From Heterobilharzia americana (Eukaryota > Platyhelminthes > Trematoda > Strigeidida > Schistosomatidae): DNA of 64,000 nt. The position numbers and the translations under genes were made by a program. Of this stretch, positions 37,401-46,962 are shown piece after piece. Position 1 is the stretch's first letter. The number at the start of each line of letters is the position of its first letter. The notes under the pieces were generated by a model. That model worked only from the letters and a program-made list of their open reading frames with translations. It was not told the origin of the DNA and ran no database searches. The stretch lies in the NCBI GenBank assembly GCA_944470555.2, contig OX104130.1:68267160-68331159 (forward strand), written 5' to 3'.

Positions 37401-40400
37401 ATGAGCTAGCCAGTGCACGACTCTCTTCATTCTTCAGACGCAAATCATGGCTGTGCGAGATAGAGTTAAGAATGCCGAGAATCAACCGAAATGCATCGAC
37501 GTCGTGATGTCTGTAGTATCTTGTCGAGGGTTTGTGTAACTTTCTACAAGCATTGAGAGGTATATATGGCTTGTTATTTTGTGGTATTTTTTTGAAACCT
37601 TTCAGCGGAACAATGGTATCGGGACAAGCTTTAGAGTTGTAGTAAAACATATCAATGGCTAATTTGAAGTCCGTGGTGGTGAAGAATGATCCCCAGTCAA
37701 TGCATCTAATCAGTGGGCACATCTGCTGCCAATTCGTTCTGCCGTAGTCTCTATACACTATTTGGTGTGCAGTGGGGGTACTAATCGAAGTACTAGTTGC
37801 AGGAAGAGGTAGTGCGCATAATACCGTTTCCTGATCACTTACTGGGAACTTGGAGCCTACATTTGTCAAAATAGGATTTATGTTATGGCAAAATATTCAG
37901 TCCAATACATTGTCACCTCTTGTAGGAGTTGTAGCAACTTGCTTCCATCCAAAAATAGACGGTGTATGGAAAAAGTCGTCATACCTAGCCGGACCAGCAA
38001 GTGAATCACACTTAATTTCAGGTGGGTCAAAGTCACCACAAATGATCCTACGATCATATGGGAGAGTGGATGCATGTTCCAGAGCCGTAATCAGTGGAAT
38101 CTCACGGTTGTTAAAGGAGCCAGGTGCTCTGTAAACACATCCCACCTGTGCTGTAGCCTTCCTGTAGTGTACTGTGACCCATAGAGAGTCACTTACTTTA
38201 TCAAGGACCATATTTTTCAACTTGAATGCAGTGAGTGTCCAAGAAGTACATCAGGCAACCTCCTCCTTTCTCGTTACTCCGGTCACATCGGAGTTGTGTT
38301 GTACATGTCAATACTTATCTCTTCATGTGGTATATTTTACCTGACACCAAGACTCAGTGATAATTATTGCTGGCAGCTTATATATGAGTGCGGTTCCTCG
38401 CAATACCCATAGTTTGCCAAGGATGGACCTTGCGTCAATGAGAACAATGTACAAGTAGGAGGAGTAATATTGTGCAAAGCTTTCTAGCCCACTAAACAAG
38501 CCAAAATGTATCTCAGTGTCGCTTGATTGAGTATAGTCTGACGTCGTAGCGTTACAAAACGTCTCTACACCTTGTTAACTTGTAGCTGTAGAGTTATTAG
38601 GATATCCTAGTGGTAAATAGACCGCACGGTGACTTGAAATAGTATCACCTTTATCAGGGGAGAACAGAGCAATGTTTTAATTTGTGTTCAGTGTGCACAC
38701 TGTATCTAAATAAACAGAGTTTGACCTCATGCAAGCCTCATCTCTAGTATCTGTTGCACAGAGGGTAGGTAGTTTTACCATTGTGGGTGGAGGGCGTGCA
38801 GGGCTGGTGATCCCACCTGGAGGATTCAACGTACCTGTTGTTCTGTCGCACCTATTGACACCACTTGGATGGTTGGTGTTTGGGATTTGTGTGTATGTTG
38901 ACTGTGTCTTTTCTGTTGCTCCGAGGGCGCTAAGGTTAGCGGTTCAGAGGAAGGGGTTTCAACACCTCTATCAGTTGTTTGGCCAAAGCTGCAGCTGATA
39001 GAGATGTAATGGATAAGAAATCATCATGTTTTTGTGGTCCATGTAAAACTTCTGTTCTGCGTTGTATTCTTTACCAGTGGCTGCCTTCTGCTACAATTCA
39101 CAACGGACGTAACTGGCGTTATGTTGGATGGCGGGCTGTTTCCTAATAAACTAGTGCCATGCAGCCCATCAGAGTTTTCCGCCACAAAGTACCCTGCCGA
39201 CATTCTATTATAGTTGGTTTGATGTTGGCCTTTCTCATTGGTATACGATAGAGTTGGGTTGTTGTGACGTCTATTTTTGTTCTCGTTACTAGTGAGGCTT
39301 AGCTCAGTGCATAGAACCTTGTTGGTGGAGCTGCTGTCCGTACTTCCGTTAATTCCAAAAGGGATTACGGGGTCATTTCGGATCATTACATGCTTTCTAC
39401 GTCCGTCTCTGTGTGTTGGTTTACATTGGAGCATTGGTTTATCTGTTACATATTGAGTGGCCGGTATCCTGGGTCCTAAGCTGGTGTGGTTGGCAGACTT
39501 TAGGTCTCCAGCAGACCTCAGTGAGGGTTCTGTCACGTTTAGTGCTATGCCAGGTTTTACTTTGGTGCCTTCTACGGATACGCCTAGACCTACAGTTTTA
39601 GGTGGTTGAGTCAAACCCTGAATTTCATATTCTACCGTCTCCAAGTTGGTAGTTGTGTTTTTCCGCACATTTGGCTTGATAGGGTTTGTGGAAGGAGAAG
39701 TCATAGGCTTGGGTATACTGGAGGAGATACCTACTGTTTTAGTATGTTGCAGCTTTGGAGCCTTTTGACTGTTAGGTCTACGAGCACGGTTGTATACCTG
39801 CCTCTCCACCACTGTCTTATCAAGAACTATCTTTAATCTTGTGAAGACAGTGTTTTTTGCTAAGACAGATTCTGCTTTGATGAGTGCTTCCGCTTCTTTC
39901 GTGACTTTAACTGCAAGCGTATCGGACAGCAGTGGTCCTGCTGGCTTTTTTGGTCGAAAACACTTTGCATGGACATCATGCATTTTTGCTGTTCTAAGAG
40001 AAATTTCTCCTACTGCCTTCGACTTTGTCGTGTCAGGGACGTTGTAAACTATTGCGTTCAACTTAGGCGCGAGTCTCTTACTTACTTCAGTGGTGATAAA
40101 GTTTATCAGGTGATCCACCTTAGTTGGTGTTTCGATGTCAACTTCATTGATGGATTCACTACGCGTCAAGATGCTCAGTGGCAAGAGGTTGCTAATCTGA
40201 GCTTTAATTTCATCCAGCCTGGGTGACGCCTCGAACGCCCTTAACATATTTCCCTGTGGTGCATTGTTCTGTCTGTCATCCTACAGTCTGCGTATTTCTG
40301 GCCTTAGTTCCTCTGTAGAGGACTTCAGGCTCTCGGTTTCTGTAAGAAATGACAATGACACTCTTGGTGGCTGAAGTCTGGTTAGTCTCAGAAAAGGCGT

Positions 40401-40785
40401 GAAGCTTCCATTAGGCTTCACATCTGCTGCAAAATTCAGTCTTGCGGTCTTATTGCATGTTGGGCACGCAGAGCTGTTTCTATTATTATTAAAGCTGGCT
40501 GTCTTGTCGAACTCAGTTCTTCTTCTCTTGTGCATAACTGGAGTATAAGCTGACTCATCTACGCTGTTGCAAGAGGAATTTGCTTTTTTTGTCGCCAACA
40601 TTTGGGTATTGTTGATGCACTGTTCCACAGGCAGTTGTATCCGTGCCTTTTTACATGCATTAACGATATTTAGTTGCATGCCTGCCGTGTGATTAGTCAG
40701 TTAAGAATTAAATGGCTTTATGATGATACAGTTACGAAACCACGTTGAAACGTAACACAATTTTAAACGCACTGCTTATAGGGCT
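34457..40785 (-). mobile_element. LINE D: apparently full-length CR1-like LINE inserted in BEL pol
   Basis: A 6.3-kb minus-strand LINE. ORF1 covers 40,679-39,024 with one internal stop at about 40,281. The endonuclease starts near 38,430 (NARSILGKLWVLRGTA-like, then ITESWC) and continues through SLWV...GCVYRAP and ICGDFDPPE (38,220-37,897). The RT lies in broken frames and includes CLDTSKAFHTVDH, QGSVLGPLLFIL and a catalytic FADD in place of YADD (36,469-36,458). The C-terminal part (CVRPTLEYC, then LWNRFPARV) runs to about 35,700. The 3' UTR ends in AAT/ATT units at 34,457-34,472. Both flanks are BEL/Pao pol coding sequence, so the insertion boundaries are fixed by the host element. ORF2 has several frameshifts. 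Confidence 0.85.
39024..40679 (-). pseudogene. LINE D ORF1 (one internal stop)
   Basis: Two frames on the same strand and in the same phase, 40,679-40,281 (132 aa) and 40,247-39,024 (407 aa), are separated by a TAG at about 40,281 and a dozen codons. Together they would give a protein of about 550 residues. The first part has a CPTC pair near residue 75, and the second part has NAIVYNVPDT followed by a basic alpha/beta-looking stretch resembling the RRM-like region of CR1 ORF1 proteins. The C-terminal half is rich in Thr, Ser, Asn and Pro. In this class ORF1 binds the element RNA. The single stop makes it a recent pseudogene, or a sequence error. Confidence 0.6.
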
Positions 40786-40786
40786 T

Positions 40787-41275
40787 AAAAGGGCATTTGA
40801 AATTGCTGACCGTTCCTCTAGGTTAGTTGATGGACATTTCGAAGTTGGGCCATTCCAGCAATTTGACAAACGTAGTCCACCCGACAATTGTGAAGCGGCT
40901 AAACGTAGACTTGAGCGTTTAAGAAAACGATTAGAAAAAATAGTGATCTACTCGAGAGGTTAAAAGAAGCCAGCAGTCTTTCCGGGGTACGTCTGAGATT
41001 TGGAGCTGTGGTCATCGCTACTGCAAGTCACGTAAAAGAAATGTTCTTGCAAGTCAGGATTCTGAGACATGACATATCAGCATTTCTTCTCTTGCCAGGG
41101 AGGCGCGATAACACGGATCCAGAGGCCAATGAATGTCGGTTAACTGTTCATCAATTTGGTGTGGTCTCACTGCCTTTCTCTGCAAAATATGCGCTCAGAA
41201 AAACTGTAGAGACTTCCTGTTTCGGAGAACATAGTGCAACCAAGGAGGTTGGTGATGAAAGGTTCAATGCAGATT
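40787..41275 (+). mobile_element. BEL/Pao element, part 2 (RT fragment)
   Basis: This is the downstream part of the BEL/Pao element split by LINE D. It starts with KRAFEIADRSSRLVDGHFEVG and continues with NCEAAKRRLERLRKRLEK, the linker between protease and RT in this superfamily. About 100 residues of RT are then missing (at about 40,975). It picks up at SGVRLRFGA and VKEMFLQVRI (41,030-41,065), ECRLTVHQFG and AKYALRKTVE. The position of the catalytic YVDD reads RFNADY, so the active site is destroyed. The fragment ends where the gypsy element begins. Confidence 0.8.
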
Positions 41276-42386
41276 ATTTGTCCTCCACTGATGGCATCTC
41301 TAGCACCATCCCCCTGTTCATTCCGATAGTTAGGCTCTCCATCGGTCGGCTATAGCGAGCTGAAACATCACTTATGATGGAGTTGCCTTCGAAATAAGCT
41401 GGTTTCAAACGGTCGATACTGACAGTATCTTCACGTCCATCTCGCTCAATTATAAAGAATTTCTCGTGTCGCTTAATCACTTTGAACGGCCCGTCGTAGG
41501 GTGGTTCAAGTGGTCGACGAACGGCGTCGTGGCGAACAAACACGTGTGATGTCTTTTGTAAACTGGGGTGAACGAAGACATCAGTCGTGTGGGGTCTAAC
41601 CGGAGAAGGCCTGACTGAACGCATTGCGTTTGTAAGCCTAGCCACGTACTGTGCCCTGTCGGAAAGATGTTTGAAAGTTGAAGGGGAAACAAATCCACCT
41701 GGTAGGTGAAGAGTGGTCCCATAGACGAGTTGTGCGGGGGTGCATCCAGCATCAACTTTCAAGGCGTTATGGATGCCTAGTAGGACTAGAGGCAGAGCCT
41801 CGGCCCACTGAGGTATGTTTGCAGCCGAAAGGGAAGCTTTCAGCTGTCGATGGAAACGCTCTATCATGCCATTTGCTTGTGGATGGTAGGCTGTAGTTCG
41901 GGACCGGGTGCAACCTGAAAGTGCCGTTACAGCGTGAAATAATCCACACTCGAATTGGCGCCCACGGTCGGTTGTGACGTAAGATGGACATCCGAAGTTC
42001 GCGATCCATCTTTCTACGGAAACACAAGCTACTGTTTTAGCGGTAATGTCCTCAATAGGTACTGCTTCCGGCCATCGAGTAAAACGATCCAAGCAGGTGA
42101 AAGGGCAGGCATATCCAATAGATTATGGTAGTGGTCCTACAGCATCCATATTGGCATGGTTGAAACACATGTATAGGGCTAGAAAACAGCCCAAAGGGCT
42201 TTTCGTGTGTCGCATTGCTTTGCACTTCTGACAAGCTGGACATGACTGAGCCCACTCCTTAACTCCTTTGTTCATTCCAGGCCAGCAGAAACATCGTGCA
42301 ATGAGCCTGATGGTGGCTCGTACACCTGGATGGGACGGTTTGTGCAACGAATTGAGGACGTGGCGTCGACAACTCTTCGGAACCAT
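41274..42386 (-). pseudogene. Gypsy integrase region
   Basis: The zinc-binding part (42,386-42,123) has LHKPSHPG followed by CPACQKC, an HHCC finger. The catalytic core (42,092-41,274, 272 aa) has the first Asp in MDRFTRWPEA, the second in VTTDRGRQFE and the Glu in NGMIERFHRQ, giving a complete D,D-35-E-type set. A GPF/Y module (PPYDGPFKVI) follows near 41,490. The two frames are separated by stops around 42,100-42,130, so no intact integrase can be made. The last residues run into BEL/Pao DNA and stop at 41,271. Confidence 0.85.
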
Positions 42387-42656
42387 TGGGTGTGGTTGAC
42401 TAGCAGGGACATCGCACAGAATTGTATCCTTGTCTGATCCTACTGGACACAGACGTGGCTTAAGAGTTGTGGATGATAACTCATGATGCTGCTCAGGGTC
42501 TTATTTTTGACACCGAGCCAGTTCAACAGGATCAACGCCCTCGATAAGGTTTATCGAAACTATTCTAGATAGTGCATCAGCTACGGAGTTACCTGCTCCA
42601 GAAATGTCGCGGATATCTGAAGTGAGCTGGGAAATATAATCCAGTTGTCGTGACCC

Positions 42657-44438
42657 TCAAGGGGAGTACTTGTCAGACTCCTGGTTGAGGGAAAACGTTA
42701 ACGGTTTGTGGTCCGTGAAAATAACGAAGTCACGACTTTCCACCGAATGTCGAAAGTGGCGTGCAGAACAGTACATAGCTAGGAGTTCCCTGCCAAATGT
42801 ACTGTATCTTGTTTCCGCGTCTTGCAGCCGCGTCGAGAAAAAGGCCAACGGTTGCCACTGGTTGTCAGTCAATTTTTGCAAAACTGCTCCAATTGCTGAG
42901 TCAGATGCATCAACAGCAATACTCAGGGGAGCATTTTGGTCGTGATGCATAAGCATGGTTGCGTTCGAAATGGCTTCCTTGACTTTAGAGAAAGCAAGTC
43001 TAGCCACTTTGTCCAGAGCCACGAATTTCTTAGTTCCTCGAAGTAGATCTGTCAGTGGTCTCATGACAGAGGCACAGTTGGGGATAAACCTTCGGTAATA
43101 ACTTACCAGGCCATTGAAAGTGCGGAGATGTTTCACAGTGGTCGGCTCTGGATAGTTTGTGATAGCCGCCACTTTATCTCTCAATGGGCGTATACCTTTG
43201 TTGTCAATGGTATGCCCAAGGAAGCTGAGTGATTCAACTCCTATTTCACACTTCTGTAAGTTGACTGTGATGCCATGTTTTTTTAGTCTTTCGAATGCGA
43301 GGTCCAAATGTTTAAGGTGAGTTTCCTTATCTGGACTCGCAATTAGACAGTCATCGATGTAGACATGAACAAAATTCAAACCACGGAAGACACCATCCAT
43401 AAAGCGTTGGAATGTTTGTGCTGCATTCCGAAGACCAAATGGCATGCGCAGGAATTCAAACAGGCCAAAAGGAGTAATAATGGCTGTTTTCGCGATATCT
43501 TCTGCTGCCATAGGTATCTGGTTGTACGCTTTGACCAGATCGATTTTGGAGAAAATGTTCATTCCGCATAAGGTTGCAGTCAAATCGTAAACGCGAGGTA
43601 TCGAGTAGCAGTCCGGAGTTGTTTTGGCGTTAAGCCTTCGGTAATCACCGGTTGGACGCCAGTCGTTGCTATCCTTTTTGGGAACCATGTGCAATGGCGA
43701 TGCCCAAGGACTGATTGACGGTCTGATAATGCCCAGTTCGAGCATGTGGTCGAATTCACTCTTCGCCGTTTTGAGCTTATCGGGGGCTAAACGGTGCGCT
43801 TTGGATGCCACAGGTGGACCTGTGGTTGTGACACGATGCACAGCATTGCTGGTTATGCACGGAAGGGTGTGCTTCGGTTGCTGCAACTCTGGATATTTCT
43901 CCAAAACCGCTTGGTAGGACGTGTCGCCTGATTGTTTGGTTCTAACGATGGCTAAACTCAGACCCATATAGGCGGTGTCGCCAATAGATAACTTTGTGTT
44001 GTTATCTATCAGTCGTCGACGGCAAGCACCTACGAGCAGATCGTAATGGTTTAGCAAATCCGTGACAATGATTGGCATAGAAACATCAGCCAGGAGGAAA
44101 ATCCGGTGAATATGTTTACGTAAACCTAAGTTGAGGTAGGCATACTGTCTCCCGAATGTCGTGACTGCCCTGCCATTCGCTGCTTGAAGATTGAAAGATG
44201 GGTCAAGATGACGCTTCTTTGCCGATGCGGGAAGAACGCTAACCTTTGCTCCGGTGTCGACGAGGCAGAAAACTTTCGTTTTCATATTCGTGGCGTAGGG
44301 CGAACGTCTGTTTCCACCGGGTACGCTTGCCGTGAACGCATACCGGCGTGACAGCTTCCCGAGTTTGTGTCCTTGTTGAAACTGCATGGCTTCCGGCATT
44401 TTCTGGCTTTGTCGCAGTAGGTGTTGTGAAACAAGCAC
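42657..44438 (-). CDS. Gypsy pol frame: protease, RT and RNase H
   Basis: The longest open frame in the window (593 codons). The retropepsin active site is LVDTGAKVSVLP (DTG at 44,258-44,250). The RT follows with WASPLHMVPKKD, DWRPTGDYRRLN, FSKIDLVKAYNQIP, TPFGLFEFLRMPFGL and the catalytic YIDD (43,361-43,350). The usual CGDYRRLN block reads TGDYRRLN, one conserved residue changed. RNase H shows VDASDSAIGAVLQ and FTDHKPL. The frame ends in the RNase H C-terminus at a stop near 42,660. In the family, Pol cuts the polyprotein and copies the RNA genome into DNA. The intact frame suggests a fairly young insertion despite the dead gag and integrase. Confidence 0.85.
   Translation of the reverse strand: MLVSQHLLRQSQKMPEAMQFQQGHKLGKLSRRYAFTASVPGGNRRSPYATNMKTKVFCLVDTGAKVSVLPASAKKRHLDPSFNLQAANGRAVTTFGRQYAYLNLGLRKHIHRIFLLADVSMPIIVTDLLNHYDLLVGACRRRLIDNNTKLSIGDTAYMGLSLAIVRTKQSGDTSYQAVLEKYPELQQPKHTLPCITSNAVHRVTTTGPPVASKAHRLAPDKLKTAKSEFDHMLELGIIRPSISPWASPLHMVPKKDSNDWRPTGDYRRLNAKTTPDCYSIPRVYDLTATLCGMNIFSKIDLVKAYNQIPMAAEDIAKTAIITPFGLFEFLRMPFGLRNAAQTFQRFMDGVFRGLNFVHVYIDDCLIASPDKETHLKHLDLAFERLKKHGITVNLQKCEIGVESLSFLGHTIDNKGIRPLRDKVAAITNYPEPTTVKHLRTFNGLVSYYRRFIPNCASVMRPLTDLLRGTKKFVALDKVARLAFSKVKEAISNATMLMHHDQNAPLSIAVDASDSAIGAVLQKLTDNQWQPLAFFSTRLQDAETRYSTFGRELLAMYCSARHFRHSVESRDFVIFTDHKPLTFSLNQESDKYSP
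44384..44437 (-). other. Gag CHCC zinc-finger motif
   Basis: On the minus strand this reads CLFHNTYCDKARKCRKPC, a CX2HX3CX5CX3C pattern. The usual retroviral Gag knuckle is CCHC. The CHCC form is a mark of the CsRn1/Boudicca group. It overlaps the start of the pol frame in another phase. Confidence 0.8.
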
Positions 44439-45213
44439 TATTTAGGGTTTTCCATCCTGTCAGGTTTAGTTTTAGATAACCACGTGAGTTACTGAAGTGG
44501 GCTGAGATGCATTTCAGTGATGTGCTGCGCAATCTGGGGCTTTGAGTTCGTAGCAGCTGCTTAACAGTGTTGCACAGCTGGGTTACTTCCGAATCCTGGC
44601 TTTTGGGTTCATCGCAGATAGGATATGCGTTGGAGGCGGGTCTGCTTGAGATCTGCAGCATTTCATCTTCTAAGGCTACCAGGTCATCGAATGGAACTGA
44701 ATGAGGTGCCACCGACACGACTCGCGCCGGTCATGGTAGTTCCGAGAGAAACGGCTCTCGAAAATGGCCGTTATTGAACTTTGATGTGACCATAACTTCT
44801 CGCGTGCGTGCGATGACTTCGGTGGCCGAGAGGCTGCCTAGCTCGATGTTGCGAAGCGATTCGTCTAGGCGCTGGCGATCTGTGAGATCACTTTTCTTCA
44901 GGAGCGCAGCTTTGAGAAATGCATAAGGACCACTCACTTCAGGACTAAACATGTGTGCTGCAACATGCCTCCTTAATTCCCGCGGTAGTGGACATATGAA
45001 AGCAAGAAGTCGACAGTGAGGGTCTGCGGCTCCCTGTTCCCGAAAATCTGCCTCGGCATACAGAAACCATGTTCCTGCATTGTCTGGCCAATATGGCACG
45101 AGCTGGATAGTGTCCGTATTCGGCTCAATACGGTAAGCTTGGGAGTGTGGTCGGACATGAGAAAGTGTTGTAAATGGATATATAATGGTTATCAAAATGA
45201 AAACAATATACAA
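44400..45213 (-). pseudogene. Gypsy gag (one internal stop)
   Basis: The first frame (45,213-44,731) contains VPYWPDNAGTWFLYAEADF and LPRELRRHVAAHM, the conserved N-terminal Gag block of fluke gypsy elements. A single TGA at about 44,731 separates it from the continuation in the same phase (44,718-44,239), which starts SVPFDDLVALEDEM. The CHCC finger follows in the -1 or +1 phase. Gag forms the particle and binds RNA in this family. The stop is probably a point mutation, since the phase is kept on both sides. Confidence 0.75.
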
Positions 45214-45268
45214 GCATAAAGTGGAACAGGCTCACCAATTCAATACCTGTTATTGGTCGGGATACTTG

Positions 45269-45286
45269 ATCACGTTGGGATCACCA
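45269..45286 (-). other. Primer binding site, tRNA-Trp type
   Basis: Minus-strand sequence TGGTGATCCCAACGTGAT lies a few bases inside the LTR. The complement of the eukaryotic tRNA-Trp 3' end is TGGTGACCCCGACGTGAT. The two differences are both transitions. This site would prime minus-strand DNA synthesis. Confidence 0.8.
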
Positions 45287-45290
45287 ATTC

Positions 45291-45631
45291 GGGAATTGTC
45301 CTGGTGCGAACTTGACAGATGCAAAGGCTAATCATTAATTACTCGAACCTGTTATATACCCAGGAATACAAGATCGAGGAAGAACACAGTAGCGTAGTCA
45401 GATGGAATGGTATATTCAGGTGGTTGTGCCAGGATACCGATGCGTTCCAACCAGCTGGTTACAGAGTCGGTTACGAGCAAGGTAACGTAACGCGGCAGCT
45501 TGCTAAATGGCGAGGATGCTTGACAGGGTGCCTTCAGCTTAGTGAGTCCAGTTAAACTATCAAGGTCAGCACCAACGTTGAATCTCGTCGAGCCCTAGGC
45601 TATTGATTTTGGGGAAGCGTGCGGCGCTACA
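45291..45631 (-). mobile_element. Gypsy 5' LTR (LTR1)
   Basis: About 341 bp. On the minus strand it begins TGTAGCGCCGCACGC and ends near CAGGACAATTCC just before the primer site. Its limits are set by similarity to a second LTR at 49,682-50,141, same orientation. The inner boundary is uncertain by several bases. A promoter is expected inside but no clear TATA box was identified. Confidence 0.8.
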
Positions 45632-45924
45632 GCATGACCGTGTAATTCATTGCTCTAAATAGTTCATTTGTGAATGGGTTTGTTGGGCTGATTTTCTTGC
45701 AATTAGTTTTGAACATTGCGAAGACGCAATAAATTGAGTGGCGATGACGTACGTGGACGAAGAAGTGAAGGCATTGACAAAACGCGGACCAGATACTCAT
45801 CTGAGAGGGTCGGATCAGATCACGGGAGGGCTTCAAGCAGATAGCGGAATCGAAATTACTATCATGGCTTGAATAAACAAGACTGAGAGAAATAAAACAC
45901 CATGTATCTTTGACTTGGCATTAA

Positions 45925-46075
45925 ATGAGACCGTGTTCATCAATAGCGAATTGAAATGCCTTCACACTGTCCGCCTATGAATCAGTGAATCTTCTGCGCC
46001 ATAAAACCTTATCATCTCTCTGATGGAAGAAAGCAGATATCCTTTTCGATGAAACACATAGATCCTCGCATCTCA
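45925..46075 (+). repeat. Dispersed repeat, copy 2 of a pair
   Basis: Partner of 28,820-28,965, same orientation, 17 kb away. It shares CTGTCCGCCTATGA and TATCATCTCTCTGATG-like blocks. Confidence 0.6.
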
Positions 46076-46220
46076 GCAGTGCAAAAAACTCACTAACAAA
46101 CCTACTGATATAAGCCGCCTTACTTCGGTTGCGACCCTTTAACTCCCTCCATCTTTTCGATCTCCGTTGTGCTCCTTCATAATCTATTTCTTGATGAGCC
46201 CGCCAAGTTGGAGTGTTCGC

Positions 46221-46242
46221 AATTAGCGCGAACGCGCTAATT
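46221..46242. repeat. Perfect 10-bp inverted repeat (hairpin)
   Basis: AATTAGCGCG and its exact reverse complement are separated by two bases (AA). The CG-rich core is unusual for the surrounding AT-rich DNA. Confidence 0.9.
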
Positions 46243-46962
46243 AGATTGAAAATGTCAAAAAACAGGAGCGATTATGGATCGGAATTATAAGGCTGTGGTA
46301 TCTTACGGTATAGATTTTAAACATTCTAACTTTCGCGGTTTCATTACAATCTCAATGAACATATCAGTAGTGAAATTTCGGGCAGTTGCATGACACAGAC
46401 AAAACACGTCGCACAAAAGTACCATAAAAAGGGAGGTTGATTTCAAATTACAGACCGTTGATAATAACTAACCTTATTCCACTTCCAATGTATTATATCT
46501 ACAAATTTTTTGACTGAATGTTGGATGAAACTTGAATGATGACTTAGGGCTATTCCCTCTTCATTCCTCTAACGGAGTGGTCCAAACACGTAGTTGCAGT
46601 AGTTCCTTCTATTCCAAGTGATTCAAAATATTCGGTGGCTCAGACCAAGCTCAGTGACGGGCGGAAATCACGCAAACCCACACAAACACACACACCCATT
46701 TTACCCATATTTTGTCGTGAAAGCACGTGATTTTTAGCAAACTCGGCTTCCATGATATTCATTCGTTTCGTTGATTTCCTCCTCAAGTGGAAACCGAATT
46801 CCGTAGTACCTCTTTGTCACATAAATATCCCAATGTACTGTTTGCTTTCAAAATTTCCCAAGGTGGAACGTTTTTTGAGTGCACGTAAGTGGTTGTTGTT
46901 TGATTAGTTCACCCTGTCCCCACAAAACGACTACCAAATATTCCTACCAAAAGATGCAAAAC

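Larger units (their letters stand above)
41265..45631 (-). mobile_element. Gypsy LTR retrotransposon, CsRn1/Kabuki/Boudicca-like, lacking 3' LTR
   Basis: A minus-strand Metaviridae-type element. From its 5' end it has an LTR (45,631-45,291), a primer binding site for tRNA-Trp (45,286-45,269), gag (45,213-about 44,400), then protease, RT and RNase H (44,438-42,657) and integrase (42,386-41,274). The tRNA-Trp site and a CX2HX3CX5CX3C Gag finger together point to the CsRn1/Kabuki/Boudicca lineage of flukes. Homology ends at 41,274 against BEL sequence. No second LTR copy is found there, so the 3' end has been lost by deletion or rearrangement. A stop in gag and breaks between RNase H and integrase make it inactive. 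Confidence 0.9.
45632..46962. other. Unassigned DNA with a repeat and a hairpin
   Basis: No gene is recognised. It holds the second copy of a dispersed repeat (45,925-46,075) and a near-perfect short hairpin (46,221-46,242). Confidence 0.4.

Noticed and set aside
41256..41355. Open frame continuing the BEL RT toward 41,355
   Set aside because: After about 41,275 it only reads the antisense of the gypsy integrase end. It is a chance continuation.
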